Below, in pieces: positions 1 through 13,915 of a stretch of DNA of 64,000 bases. The notes below the pieces were generated by a model. The model searched no databases. It was not told where the DNA came from and saw only the letters and a list, made by a program, of their open reading frames with translations. The DNA lies in contig ML133463.1 in NCBI GenBank assembly GCA_003864495.1, positions 1 to 64,000 on the forward strand. Direction: 5' to 3'. A program made the position numbers and the translations under genes. The stretch's first letter is position 1. Every line of letters starts with the position of its first letter. Source of the DNA: Nemopilema nomurai (taxonomy: Eukaryota; Cnidaria; Scyphozoa; Rhizostomeae; Rhizostomatidae).

Positions 1-235
1 AAGACACTGGGAATTAAGGATGGCATACACAGAAATAATATCATAATGAAATCGCAAACAACACATGAAAGATTTTGCAAGATCTAAACCTAGACTTCTC
101 TTCGGTCATTTCATGAAATAGGGACTTGAAACTGAGAAGCCCCAACGTGATTATCTATATTTTCAAACCGTTACCGGACTGAAATCGTACCGGAGCCAGC
201 CCGGTTTCTCACGTTTGCAGGCGGTCTCAACTTAC

Positions 236-3200
236 CAGGCTGCATTTCTGGGCCTCTGAACTCATCGAACGCTTTTTGGGCAAATATTTCCCTGGATAAT
301 TTAACAGACTGCCTCATATCCATACGGTCTTCCTCGGTCTCCAAATAGTTCGGTTGGATAATTGGGTGGTCGCTTGGATTGGACGACCTCAGTGTCAAAT
401 ATCCACGGCTTGTTGCTCGCAACGTACCGGCGTGGACCTATGGTTGGGAAACAAAGGAGGTTCTTTCATTAAAGGGGGTTCGTTCTTCCAGTCCTATTAC
501 ATTCCGACGAGCCTGCAACCTCAAGCTTTTGTTAACGCAAAAACAATCACATTGATGACACACTCATGTGAGTAAAGGTGTTAGCCACATCAGCAAAAAT
601 GATTTTAGAAAGTCAAGACTATAAGCAAATTGTTGACGACATTTTTAAACATAGTGGGGCTAAAGAACATACTCGCTGGACATAAAGAACATACTTGCTG
701 GAGAGCTACAGAATATATTCGAAAAATCTGGACGTAAATCTGTTGAATCACAAGCCTTGTGAAAAAAGAACGAACACGAAAGATAGATGTATATTTTATG
801 ATAAAGGTCTATGATAAAGGCCTTGCAAAGTAAATCATGGAGCGCAATCGTGACTGCAAAGGCGTATGGGAAGGGCTAGCAAGCGACCCAAGTTTTACTC
901 ACACTGGCAATTTAATTATGAACTTTCTAAGAAATAAAATATTGAGCCATGGAATATTGTATATATTGTTCAAGTGAACTCACTTTGTGAAAGTAAACAA
1001 ACTACAGATAATGAATCGTTTCTCGGGTACAACAGCAAAAAGGAACCATAGGTTTACTCTTGCTTTGGTTGGAAAAGCTGGATTTTTTTGTGTCAAATTA
1101 AATTTTTATTCGTTCTTCTTTTTTACAATCCAAATAAACTTACTAGTACTGTATACTTCTTCACTTCCACATAAGAATAATAAAAACATCATTTAAACTA
1201 GAATATCAATTGAACTTCAGCATCAAACATTTCATAGTGACGATCTCAATCAAAGACTGGATATATTCCAAACATGGCTGTTCCAAGTTTCCCTCGTTAC
1301 CCATCAACAAGTTGGCTACATCACTACCCCCGTATTTACTGCTTGGTTTAGGCCAAGTCAGGTCTTAGGGACCCGAAATGCATTTTGGGACTTATCATTA
1401 CTGCTAATGCTCTCAGGAACATCTGGGCCTCGATTCAAACAAACAGCCTCGTAACGTTGGTAGCACGAGGACACATTAAAGAATCAAATGAGCTCACTTG
1501 AAACGCCTCCCTGTCGACCACGATTCTCCCGTGATCGATAACGGCAGATGGAAGGAAGTGCAGCTGTATGTCAGGACTGCGAAGTCCCTCTCTGGACCTG
1601 ATGAAACCCCCCGACTCCAAATGGCTTGACGCACCGAGTCCAGTGTGCGTGGTCAGCCATTGGACCCCAATTAGGCCCATGTTTATCAAGTTTGTTGACG
1701 ATTTGTACAGAGTGATCGGCTTCTTGCATTCCTACAAAAACGAAACAGGTTTTCCAAAATGGATGCTTATGAAACGCAATGGGTAAGCGTATAACAAAGC
1801 TGCAAAAAATATTTTCCTTTCTGGGAACCTGAGAAATAGGCCAAAAATTTTCTGTTAGGTAAAGTGCTATGTAAAATAGTTTTGTGTACAAGTAATATTT
1901 ACAAAAATTTACGAAGAGCTTCGATTTCATTGGGTCCAGTAAAATGTTGTGATTTCGTTATTGTTGGATCTCATTTATTGTTGGCAAAGATAGTTAAATA
2001 TGCAAAATAATTAAACAAGAACATAGACAGGTTTTTTATCATGTTTTGGTGAAACGTTTCAGCCAAGCCAAAAAGCTTCTGGGAATCTAGTTCCCAAGTT
2101 CCGATACTTTTTGCAGCTCGGCTTACAATACGAAAGCTCTTCCTGTATGTTTAGTTAGAAAAGGCTCAAAGTGGGTATCCATAACATACACTTGGATCCT
2201 CTTCAAGCACAATAACTAGAAGGGGTAATGCCACAAGTCAGTGTAGTAAGAAACATAAAAGAAATAGAAGAAGGGCGGTGTAATATCAACAATGTTTCAC
2301 ACCTCTCTATAAAAAGGGCTAAACCGAATTGGTAAGTACAAATACAGCAAACGTACGACTGCTTACATGTTGGAGGTAAAGCTCAAGATGATCTTGCAGA
2401 TTCTGTCCAACTCCAGGCTTGTGAAGAAGAGTAGGAATGCCGTGTTTCTTAAGATCCGCCTGGTCTCCCACCCCAGACAGCATTAATAGCTGTGGGGAGT
2501 TGATTGCCCCACCGGAAAGAATAACTTCCTTATTTGCTTTCATCCGACGGACTTGGGAGTCTTCAAAAAAAGAAAAAGCGTTGTGCAGATACATTACTTT
2601 AAACGGTGTAAATCAACGGAGTTAAAACGCAGCTTAGCTCATGGGGACTGGGCCAACTAAATATCGAAACTCTTAGCTATCCAATCAAGGCTGAGAACAG
2701 CAGATGTTCTTGTGATCACTTCAAATATCGCTGAGTGTGGTGTGATAAAAGATGATGCGGTCCCCATCTGATCACTTTGACTAAACAATCAATCCGCAAT
2801 GTATTTTTAAGTCAGGCGACTTATGTCCGTCGATTAACGTTAAGAACAGTTGACAAGATGATACTACTCGTGAGATTGCCCAAAACAAAAATTAGGAGGT
2901 ATTGGTCTTTTCGTATTAAAACTAATAAATGGTTTTTCATTCATAAATTCTAGTTGGTACCAAAAATGCCTATGGTTACTCGTGAAAATATCTATCTTGT
3001 AGCTTATTTTCTGCTTCGTATCGATCTGGAGCCTTTCAATGTGCTTCCAAGCTAGATCCATTCGAAAGTGGGACCAATTTCATCAGCAAACTGGCCCCAA
3101 ACAGAGGAACGCAAATCAGCCCTCTAGAAATACAAGCCCTAATTGCACCCTAAATGGAACGGGTTTAAAAAGGATCGATATCATGGAAACGTAGCCTAAT

Positions 3201-5788
3201 TCAACCGCACAGTCTATAACAACCAAATACGTTCGTAGATCCATCGCATGGGCCAGATATCATACATTTTAGTTAAGATGTAGGTATGTGGTATCTTGCC
3301 AAGGTATGCCTGCCTCACATTTCCTTTTCTTGTCGTTAATCCAATAACCTGTATCATGTCTGAATTAACTGGCACTCAAGACCTGCTTCTTCCTATTTCG
3401 ATTTAATTTCCTCGGCCTGAAACTCTAAAAGCGGGATTTGACGTCATCAATTCGCCATAAAGACCAAACATACCTTTAACATACTCAACCCCAACAGCTT
3501 TTGTTCCCTCGAAAAGGATTCTGGTAACGAAAGCCTTTGTTTCCGTCTTCAGGTTTTTCCTCGACAAAGCCGGGCGTAAATAGGCCTGCGAAGCACTCCA
3601 TCTCTTCCCTTTGTAGGTTGTCATGTCCATCGGGCCTACTCCTTCCTGTTGATAGCCATTCAAATCATCAGTATACGGATACCCACACTGCATTGCTGCT
3701 TCTATGAAGGCTTGGAACAGCGGGTTTTCCATTCGGCCACGTGTGACATGGAGAGGACCATTGCCACCTTTGTATTGGTCTTCACCTAGTTGAATAAGAC
3801 CAGAGAATTTTTTTAAGAAAAAGCATCATCGAAGGTTTGGATAGAAGATTTGAGTCGTTAAAAAATGAAATGTTAAACAGAAATCTCAGCTTTTTCTTTA
3901 GCAATTTCTTATCCATTGATGCGAGAAAAGGTTTATAGTAACATTAGTCAAGGATGACAATAAAAAGAAATTACGAAAGCAGAAGAAGGAATTGAAGGAA
4001 ATTTAATATTTCAGAAAAACAAAAATTTCTTTTCAACCCAATAGCTGAATTGGGCGAGGTACCACTAAATTCAATTTTTTTAAGTGTTATCACGAACACT
4101 AAGGGGAAAGAAAACAAAATATTTTTTTTCTAAAAAGCCATGCAAATTAAAAGAAATTACTTGAAAAAAACTGGCCACTTCTTGCAAACTCATAATTTTT
4201 CACGCAATGCATCAGCCATCAAGGTATGGTAGTAACATTAGTCAAAGATGGAATTAAAAAGAAATTACAAAATTCTTGAAAGCAAAGTATGACAAATAAT
4301 GAGCCTTGAATGAAAGCTCTTACCCAACTCATGTGTTTGCGACTTCTTGAAGTAAGGGAGACAATCAGCATAGGACCAGCCTTTGGCGCCTGCAGCCTCC
4401 CATCCATCGTAATCATAAGCATGGCCTCGTATGTACACCATTGCATTCAGAGCAGAAGATCCTCCCCAGACTCGACCACGTGGCCAGTACATCACTCTGT
4501 GTAATATGACACCCTGGTTAAAGGCTGGAAATATCATGTTTAATGTCTCTTAAAATGGTTTAGATAGGTTATCTAAGCAAATAGGTGCAACAAGTTGGCA
4601 AACATAAAAAGGATGAATGATTCATTTAAACCTCCAAAGCAATGGACTCTGTGAAATAAAACAATAGAAGAATGATAATTAGATTTTAGCCCATTATGAG
4701 ATAGCATGAGGCCCTTTGTGTTTATAAACAGAATATCCTTCAATAGATTAATTACATTTATAAATACAATAAATTTCACCAGGTGACATGATGTTCAAGT
4801 TGTTTGTGTCTTGATTTTTATAAAAGGTCACCTTAATTATATGACTAAAAGTATTCTGACCACTTTGCTGTACTTAAAGATGTTTTTAGAACACCTTTCA
4901 AACTTTAACAAACAAAAATTATAGTTGTAACAATCATAGACTATAAAGCCAACAAATATACAAGAGTTGTAACAACAAACCTGTTATCCATGTGCTTCTG
5001 GGGCTCTACCATATAATACCAATTGTAAGTTTCTGAAGACAGGTTATACTGCAATGCAGATGGCATGTGTATTCTCCAGTCCCAAGAATGGTCCTTTGGC
5101 CCAGCTTCAACAACAAGAACATCATGTTGCCCATCCTCAGTCAGCCTATTTGCCAACACACAGCCAGCTGAGCCAGCACCAATGATCACATAGTCATACT
5201 CCTTGCTAAACTTTGATGCAGAGCTATATGCTGCTATGGGAACATTTTTATTTACATCCTGGTGCCCTGCAAAGATAATAAGATCAATGACTTTTCTAAG
5301 GTGCCATCAGAACAAACTTATATCTGGGGGCAGGGGGCTGCCTATTGTATTCCTTTTCATTGAGTACACCACTATAAAGAGCATATACTGCAGTTTGAGA
5401 GTTCAAAAGAGTTTGCTTTATAACAATAAGGATTTGAACTTCTGAACTTCAAATGCAAGTTGGTGTTTGTGACTGTTTTGTTCTAACTGACACTGAAATC
5501 AAAGGCAACTTTTTCCATCAGCAATGCTCCAATAGCTGTTGCTCTTTTACATACAAGCCCTCATTTACAAGGTATTCAACATACTATGTTAGAAAGTTTT
5601 TGTACCTGCAACCAATGGCTGATGCTTCCAGGAAAATTAACAACTAGTTATCTCAAGTTGGAAATGGAAAAGACAATATTATTTAAGAGAAGAAGCTATG
5701 AAATGCACTCACAAACAGGTCCAACAGTCTTTCTGGCTAATCTGATCCCATTATACAACTTGCCAATTTTCTTTGGAATTCTTTGCAT
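236..5788 (-). CDS. CHDH: Choline dehydrogenase, mitochondrial (copy A; last exon beyond left edge)
   Basis: FAD-dependent GMC oxidoreductase that oxidises choline towards betaine at the mitochondrial inner membrane. Coding exons in gene order: 5713-5788, 4981-5266, 4324-4496, 3474-3785, 2367-2560, 1498-1731, 236-437. All have GT-AG sites and compatible phases and give 492 residues plus one base. Start: the ATG at 5786-5788, giving a basic, acid-free presequence-like N-terminus ([20 protein letters not shown]). The dinucleotide-binding motif IIGAGSAG lies near residues 53-60, the GMC motif [13 protein letters not shown] near 127-139, and [15 protein letters not shown] is in exon 5. The catalytic HPSCTCK region lies in the unseen eighth exon, which in copy B adds 105 residues for a family-typical total of 597. 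No break is seen in the visible part. A conserved GTAAGT donor whose exon would end at 5864 suggests a 5' non-coding exon. Confidence 0.92.
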
Positions 5789-7906
5789 GCTATTTTGATA
5801 TTTTGTTTTTAAACAAATCTGCAAGACAATTTCCAGAATAGCATTAATCAAGAAATTACTTACCACCAGCTTCACCAATTGCTTTAACTTCATTACAGAA
5901 AATTAAATCAAAATCATGGCTACAGTGGCCACATCTTCCCATATACTGGACTTGGAGAGAGCAACAATGAAATGAAATCAATGCAACATAATATACAGCT
6001 ATGCTTAAAGCAAACCTCTAAATGTACGATTGAAATTTGAATAAGAACTTCACAGTCTTTGTACATCGGGGTGCAGCAATCTGCATGGTGTGGGTGACCT
6101 GGGCAATGTGCATGCTTCAAAAGGCCCCTAAATGGAAAGCCTCTAGTTTCCTTGACGAAACATCAATATTCAGGTTTAAGTTGAACAACTGATATTAAAT
6201 CAACTGATTGCATTTTATTAGCCAACTGCACATCTCAGATATATGAGATCTGGGGAAGGATTAAATAGAACGAATCGTGGTAGTCAAGCCACACAAAAAC
6301 ATTTATGATAAAACCAAAAATTCACGAAGAAGAACTTTTTGTACAAAATTCTTTATTATAATTGCAGTACTCACCAGACAGTCCTGCTATTTATATTTTG
6401 TTAGACTCTCTTGGCTTTGACCCTTTTTATCTGGCCTCGCTTTCGAGTGTGCATGACCAGCCGTGACGTCAAAAGTTATTTGACACCAATCTGGATTAGG
6501 GTGCATTGAAAAACAGAAAAGAAATACAATTCAAGACAAATGAACAAATTTTGAAAGTCTACACTCCAGCTTTAAACCTGAGGTTACTTCAGATAAATCA
6601 AGAACTTGTCTTTCCAGAACTCCACTACCTTATAGTGTTAATACATATTGACCGCATATTAATTTCAAAATAATTTCAGATGCACCGAAGGATACATCAA
6701 CTCTGTAAAACAGTCGACCTTTACTTTATTATATACATTTTATAGACTATATCATACATTTGTATACATTATATATATTTGTTAAGCAAAAACTTATAGG
6801 AAGAAATTCTTTACACGCAGGTGCTGCCCGTATCGTAATTTACCTCCGCACTCTTTGATCAGCTCTGTGCTGCAATGTTCGTCCGCGAACGGTGAAACAG
6901 TCTGTAACTAGATTTGTACTTTGCGTTAAGACGCATTTTGAGGATTGTGAGGGACATACTGCCAATTGTGATAATCTCCTACTATAATAATTAACCCATA
7001 TGGAACATAAGCAAACTTATATATTATATATTAAAAATTAGTTGTGTTGTATTTGGTTTAGCTGTAGGCCACGAATTTGAAAAAGTGAAGTCAACATGAA
7101 TAAACATGAATGTTCAAATATTTGTAGTCTGTCAAACTTCACATGTGACTTTGTCCGAGTCGCAAACGAACCCAGCATGTAGACATGCCCATATTCAAAG
7201 GCAGGCCGCTATAATGAAAATATAATTTGGAAATTTTGAAGGAGCAGAATTGAGCTTGCCAGCGTGCTCATGGTAAGAAGAAAGTTAAGGGTGCTTTAAT
7301 CAGGTATTCTGACTTATGTCCGACGCCTGCATTACTCAGATGAAGGTTTCTTTCGAGAAATCTCAGAGAAAGAATTCGATTAACGAACATCGTTTAATTA
7401 CAGACAATGTATGATACTACAGAAATCAGACAGGCTAACTCTAAAGTGTTATATTCTAAAATCGTCGTGAATGTTTTACATACAACAGTGGTATGAATTC
7501 TAAGGCTCCAAAAGGTATTATTTACAAGTGATAAGACCACAACATTTCTCTAATGATTAGATTCTGTGGTAATTATTGAACTGAATCTCTTCTGAATCTC
7601 TTGACTCTTAGGCATAAACATCCTTATAAACAGGACCTCTCAACAAAGAAGATCTGTAACGCAGAGTCAAATAATGGTAAGCTGGGTTTGCAAAAGAATT
7701 CCTTACAGTAAGGCCCGTTAAAAACAGGCAAAGCATTAAAACTTATAAGTGATTGGCCTACACAAAAATTCTACAATTTTGAAGAAATTTCAATAAAACT
7801 ACTCTAAGATGAGACCTTCAGGTGAAAGAGAATCGAAACTTTACCTTCATTGACATATGTTTGTCACAAATACAAAAACAAATGTAATTCAAGCATATAA
7901 TTTATT
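5789..7906. other. Spacer between the two choline dehydrogenase copies
   Basis: Upstream flank of copy A, paralogous to about 13916-16215. It contains a probable 5' untranslated exon ending at 5864 (GTAAGT donor on the minus strand, also present in copy B). The rest is AT-rich and shows no coding region I can support. The right end abuts the stop codon of copy B. Confidence 0.5.
7901..7906 (-). promoter_or_regulatory. Poly(A) signal touching the stop codon of copy B
   Basis: On the minus strand AATAAA directly follows the TAA stop of the copy B last exon (stop at 7907-7909). If used, the 3' untranslated region would be only a few tens of bases. The same point is the edge of the tandem duplication. 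Confidence 0.5.
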
Positions 7907-10900
7907 TTAGCGCTGTCCTACGGAGGGTGTCTCGTAGACAGGGGCATTACTTCTCGGCAAGGGTTCCCTGCCTCTGATGGCGTCAGCAAGCTTCTCTGCA
8001 ATCATTATTGTTGGTCCATTAAGATTACCGCTGACCACATTGGGCATGATTGACGCGTCAACAATTCGGAGATTCTCGGCTCCAATCAACCGACCCTTGG
8101 AGTCAACGACAGCCATAGGGTCAGAGGCATCCCCCATTTTGCAGGTGCATGATGGATGGTAAGTGGAATCCCCTTTCTGTCGAACAAATGCATCCAGTTC
8201 CGCGTCAGTCTTCACATCCGGACCTGTAAACGAGGCAAAGACCTGGACTAAAGCGAGGCAAAGACTTTGACTGTAAACTAAGAATAGACCTGGACTGTAA
8301 TCTAAGAAAAGGTCTAGACTGTAAACGAGGCAAAGACCTGGACTGTAAACGAGGCATAGACCTGGTCTGTAAACGTGGCAAGGACATGGACTGTAAACGA
8401 GGCAAATACCTGGACTGTAAACGAGGCAAAGACCTGGTCTGTAAACGAGGCAAAGACCTGGACTGTATACTCAAGACACTGGGAATTAAGGATGGCCTTC
8501 ACAGAAATAATATCGCAATGAAATCGCAAACAACACATGAAAGATTTTGCAAGATCTAAACCTAGACTTCTCTTCGGTCATTTCATGAAATTGGGACTTG
8601 AAACTGAGAAGCCCCAAAAATGATTATCTATATTTTCAAACCGTTACCGGACTGATATCGTACCGGAGCCAGCCCGGTTTCTCACGTTTGAAGGCGGTCT
8701 CAACTTACCAGGCTGCATTTCTGGGCCTCTGAAATCATCGAACGCTTTTTGGGCAAATATTTCCCTGGATAATTTAACAGACTGCCTCAGATCCACGCGG
8801 TCTTCCTCGGTCTCCAAATAGTTCGGTTGGATAATTGGGTGGTCGCTTGGATTGGACGACCTCAGTGTCAAATATCCACGACTTGCTGCTCGCAACGTAC
8901 CGGCGTGGACCTGTGGTTGGGAAGCAAAGGAGGTTCTTTCATTAAAGGAGGCTCTTTCATTAAAGGGTAGGGCTTATTTACCACATGAACTGCGCGGCTG
9001 CAAGGCTTGTGGGTAGGGCTTACTTCGGTTGGAAAAGCTGGAAATCTATCTTTTGCATCCAAGTATAATTTTCATACGCCCTTTTTTGAAAATCCAACTA
9101 AACAAACTAAACAAACTAATTCCTCACTTTTACATAAGGACAATTGAATTATGATTCAAACTTAGATAACTTCAAACAAAAGTTATCTATATCTTTGCTG
9201 GTAATAGACCGTACACCCACGCCCTGTCAATCAAAGACTGCATATATTCCAAACATGGCGGCCTTGGGGGTGATCGAGGTTAATTGCTGATTACCTATTT
9301 TCTCAAGAATTAGGATGGCCGTGCCTACGCAACACGAGGCCCCGGTGTAATCGTGGTCCCTCTCGATTACCTCACAATTGTCTTTTGGAGGGTCGTGACG
9401 TAGTTCTCGAGTACTTCGGTCTATGAATCTTTCTTGGTGAGTATGTGATAGGGAAAATGATGAAGGATAGGAAGCATTTCACTGCTGGTCCGAGCTAGTG
9501 ATGGGCGACATATCGACATTAAGCGTTTACTTCACTAATATTTTTGTAAGAACTTCATATTACCAAATTCATATTTAGATATCAAATATTAATACAAGGC
9601 TCAATAAGTTTATTGAACTGAATAAAATCATATGACTATCATTAATTTTGCTAGAGCTTTATAAACATATCTGGGTCAGTTTTGAAATAACATCGTACCA
9701 AAATTTCGACTCATTGTCATTTGACATCCACATAACGAGACTTCTCAGACCAAGGAAGTCAAGTCAGCCAGCGATTACCTTGCTCTTTTGGAGGTCAAGA
9801 GCACGGGGCCGTGGAGAACAGATATGGGGCAATTGGAATCCTACAGGAAAGGGGTACTACCCTTCTGCCTAACATCAAAACGCAAACTGAAGCTGAAGCC
9901 TGGTACTGCAAAAAGCTTGCATATCTTATCATGTGAAATACTTCTCCAGTTGAAAGGGTGCGAAAGAATAATGGGTGTGGTTATAATGTTTCAAGTGGGC
10001 GTTGTCATTTTGACCAAGAAATTGATTACCAAACTATTTTCAGTTTGAGCTGCCCCTGGGCTCCACCACTGCCTCCATATTTATTGCTTGGTTTAGGCCA
10101 AGTCAGGTCTAAGGGTTTCGAAATGCATTTTGGGATTTCTCTAGCATTACTGCTAATGTTCTCAGGAACATCTGGGCCTCGATTCAAACAAACAGCTCCA
10201 AACGTTGGTAGCACATAAATGAGGACACATTGAAGAATCAAAGCAGCTCACTTGAAATGCCTCCCTGTCGGCCACGATTCTCCCGTGATCGATAACGGCA
10301 GATGGAAAAAAGTGCAGCTGTATGTCAGGACTGGAGTCCCTCTCTGGACCTGATGAAACCCCCGACTCCAAATGGCTTGACGCACCGAGTCCAGTGTGCG
10401 TGGTCAGCCATTGGACCCCAATTAGGCCCATGTTTATCAAGTTTGTTGACGATTTGTACAGAGTGATCGGCTTCTTGCTTCCTACAAAAACGAAACCGGT
10501 GTTTCACAAAACGGATGCTTTACGAAACGGAATGGGTGTGCTCATAACAGAGCTGCAAAAAATATTTTCCTTTCTGGGAAGCTGGGAAACAGGACAAACA
10601 TTTTTGTTAGGTAAAATACTGTGTAAATAGTTCTGTGTACAAGTAAAGTGTAAAAATGCATGAAGGGGCTTCGACTTTTTGGGTCTATAGAAAGTTTCCA
10701 ATAAAATGCTGAGATTTAATTGTTGTTCGATCTCTATTATTGTTGGCAAAGATAGACGATGCAAAATAATTAAACAAGAACATAGAATACTTTTTATCAC
10801 GTTATGGTGGAACGTTCCTGCCAAGCCAAAAAGTTTCTAGGAATCTAGTTCCCAGGTTCCGATACTTTTTGCATTGTTTTGATTTCATTGGGTCTGGAGG

Positions 10901-13900
10901 AAGGATCATATTCGACCAAAATTACCAGCAGAGGCATTGTACGCGAGGCAGTGAAGTAAAAACGAAATAGAAGTAGGGTGGTGTATTTTTCTGTCCCTCA
11001 CCTCTCTTTAAAAAGGGTTAAAATGGATGGAAAATTGCAAATTCAGCAAAGGTAGGACTGCTTACATGTTGGATGGAAACGTCAAGATGATCCTGCAGAT
11101 TATGTCCAACTCCAGGCTTGTGAAGAAGAGTAGGAATGCCGTGTTTCTTAAGATCCGCCTGGTCTCCCACCCCAGACAGCATTAATAGCTGTGGGGAGTT
11201 GATTGCCCCACCGGAAAGAATAACTTCCTTATTTGCTTTCATCCGACGACTTGGGAGTCTTCAAGAAAAGAAAAAGTGTCGAGAAGATACATTACTTTAA
11301 AGTGAATAAATTAAGTAAAGAAACAATATTGATAAATTCCAGTTGGTACCAAAAATGTCTATGGTAACTCTTGAAAATATATCTCTTGAAACTTCCTTTA
11401 TATTTCGTATCGATCCCAGACCTTTCAATCTGTTTCCAATCTTGATCGACTAGAAAGTGGACCCAATTGGAACGGCAAACTAGGAACAAAAATGGAACAT
11501 AAATCAGCCCCCTAGAAATACAAGCCCTAATCTTACCCTAAATATAACGGGTTTAAAAAGGATCGATATCATGGAAACGTAGCCTAATTCAACCGCACAG
11601 TCTATAACAACCAAATACGTTCGTAGATCCATCGCATGGGCCAGATATCATACATTTTAGTTAAGATGTAGGTATGTGGTATCTTGCCAAGGTATGCCTG
11701 CCTCACATTTCCTTTTCTTGTCGTTAATCCAAAAACCTGTATCATGTCTAAATTAAGTGGCACTTAAGACCTGCTTTTTCCTATTTCGATTAAATTTCCT
11801 CGGCCTGAAACTCTAAAAGCAGGATTTGACGTCATCAATTCGCCATAAAGACCAAAGTCCCGTACCTTTAACATACTCAACCCCAACAGCTTTTGTTCCC
11901 TCGAAAAGGATTCTGGTAACGAAAGCCTTTGTTTCTGTCTTCAGGTTTTTCCTCGACAAAGCCGGGCGTAAATAGGCCTGCGAAGCACTCCATCTCTTCC
12001 CTTTGTAGGTTGTCATGTCCATCGGGCCTACTCCTTCCTGTTGATAGCCATTCAAATCATCAGTATACGGATACCCACACTGCATTGCTGCTTCTATGAA
12101 GGCTTGGAACAGCGGGTTTTCCATTCGGCCACGTGTGACATGGAGAGGACCATTGCCACCTTTGTATTGGTCTTCACCTAGTTGAATTGAATTGTAAAGA
12201 CCAGAGAATTTTTTTAAGAAAAAGCATCATCGAAGGATTGCATAGAAGATTTGAGTCGTTAAAAAATGAAATGTTAAACAGAAATGTCAACTTTTTCTTT
12301 AGTACCTCCTTATCTATTGATGCGAGAAAAGGTTTATAGTAACATTAGTCAAGGATGAAATTAAAAAGAAATTACGAAATTCTTGAAAGCAATGTATGGT
12401 AATAAAAGAGCCTTGAATGAAAGCTCTTACCCAACTCATGAGTTTGCGATTTCTTGAAGTAAGGGAGACAATCAGCATAGGACCAGCCTTTGGCGCCTGC
12501 AGCCTCCCATCCATCGTAATCATAAGCATGGCCTCGTATGTACACCATTGCATTCAGAGCAGAAGATCCTCCCCAGACTCGACCACGTGGCCAGTACATC
12601 ACTCTGTGTAATATGACACCCTGGTTAAAGGCTGGAAATATCATGTTTAATGTCTCTCTTAAAATGGTTTAGATAGGTTATCTAAGCAAATAGGTGCAAC
12701 AAGTTGGCAAACATAAAAAGGATGAATGATTCATTTAAACCTCCAAAGCAATGGACTCTGTGAAATAAAACAATACAAGAATGATAATTAGATTTTAGCC
12801 CATTATGAGATAGCATGAGGCCCTTTGTGTTTATAAACAGAATATCCTTCAATAGATTAATTACATTTATAAATACAATAAATTTCCCCCCTGGAACATG
12901 AATCGGGTGACATGATGTTCAAGTTGTTTGTGTCTTGATTTTTTTAAAAAGGTCACCTTAATAAGATGACTAAAAGCATTCTGACCACTTTGCTGTACTT
13001 AAAGATGTTTTTAGAACACCTTTCAAACTTTAACAAACAAAAAATTCTAGTTGTAACAATCATAGACTATAAAGCCAACAAATATACAAGAGTTGTAACT
13101 ACAAACCTGTTATCCATGTGCTTCTGGGGCTCTACCATGTAATACCAATTGTAAGTTTCTGAAGACAGGTTATACTGCAATGCAGATGGCATGTGTATTC
13201 TCCAGTCCCAAGAGTGGTCCTTTGGCCCAGCTTCAACAACAAGAACATCATGTTGGCCATCCTCAGTCAGCCTATTTGCCAACACACAGCCAGCTGAGCC
13301 AGCACCAATGATCACATAGTCATACTCCTTGCTAAACTTTGATGCAGAGCTATATGCTGCTATGGGAACATTCTTATTTACATCCTGGTGCCCTGCAAAG
13401 ATAATAAGATCAATGACTTTTCTAAGGTGCCATCGGAACAAACTTATATCTGGGGGGCAGGGGGCTGCCTATTGTATTCCTTTTCATTGAGTACACCACT
13501 ATAAAGAGCATATACTGCAGTTTGAGAGTTCAAAAGAGTTTGCTTTATAACAATAAGGATTTGAACTTCTGAACTTCAAATGCAAGTTGGTGTTTGTGAC
13601 TGTTTTGTTCTAACTGACACTGAAATCAAAGGCAACTTTTTCCATCAGCAATGCTCCAATAGCTGTTGCTCTTTTACATACAAGCCCTCATTTACAAGTT
13701 ATTCAACATACTGTGTTAGAAAGTTTCTGTACCTGCAACCAATGGCTGAAGCTTCCTGGAAAAATAACAACTAGTTATCTCCAGTAGGAAATGGAAAAGA
13801 CAATATTATTGAAGAGAAGAAGCTATGAAATGCACTCACAAACAGGTCCAACAGTCTTTCTGGCTAATCTGATCCCATTATACAACTTGCCAATATTCTT

Positions 13901-13915
13901 TGGAATTCTTTGCAT
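7907..13915 (-). CDS. CHDH: Choline dehydrogenase, mitochondrial (copy B; complete exon set, frameshifted)
   Basis: Same family and exon plan as copy A. Exons in gene order: 13840-13915, 13107-13392, 12431-12603, 11866-12177, 11066-11258, 10252-10481, 8709-8910, 7907-8223. The last exon supplies the C-terminus with the active-site stretch [11 protein letters not shown] and the motif [16 protein letters not shown]. Reading is broken. Exon 5 is one base shorter than in copy A (193 versus 194; site near 11249) and runs into TGA within a few codons. Exon 6 lacks a base near 10478, and then shows a pair of shifts (-1 and -2) near 10331-10365 that cancel but rewrite the conserved GGFIRS segment. 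Either this copy is a young pseudogene or the assembly has dropped bases; VPS33A in this window shows similar one-base indels. Gene identity is certain, functionality is not. Confidence 0.85.
8224..8471. repeat. 24-bp minisatellite against the last exon of copy B
   Basis: About ten imperfect 24-bp units sharing the core CTGTAAACGAGGCAAAG fill the 3' part of the last intron of copy B. The array begins at the 3' splice site itself. Read on the minus strand each well-conserved unit contains TTTACAG, the same sequence that forms the acceptor of the final exon. The apparent open frames across it are products of the repeat. Confidence 0.9.

Noticed and set aside
1571..1930. 119-codon minus-strand open frame overlapping a choline dehydrogenase exon
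   Set aside because: It is the wrong frame of exon 6 plus its intron; the conserved protein is read in another frame from the acceptor at 1731.
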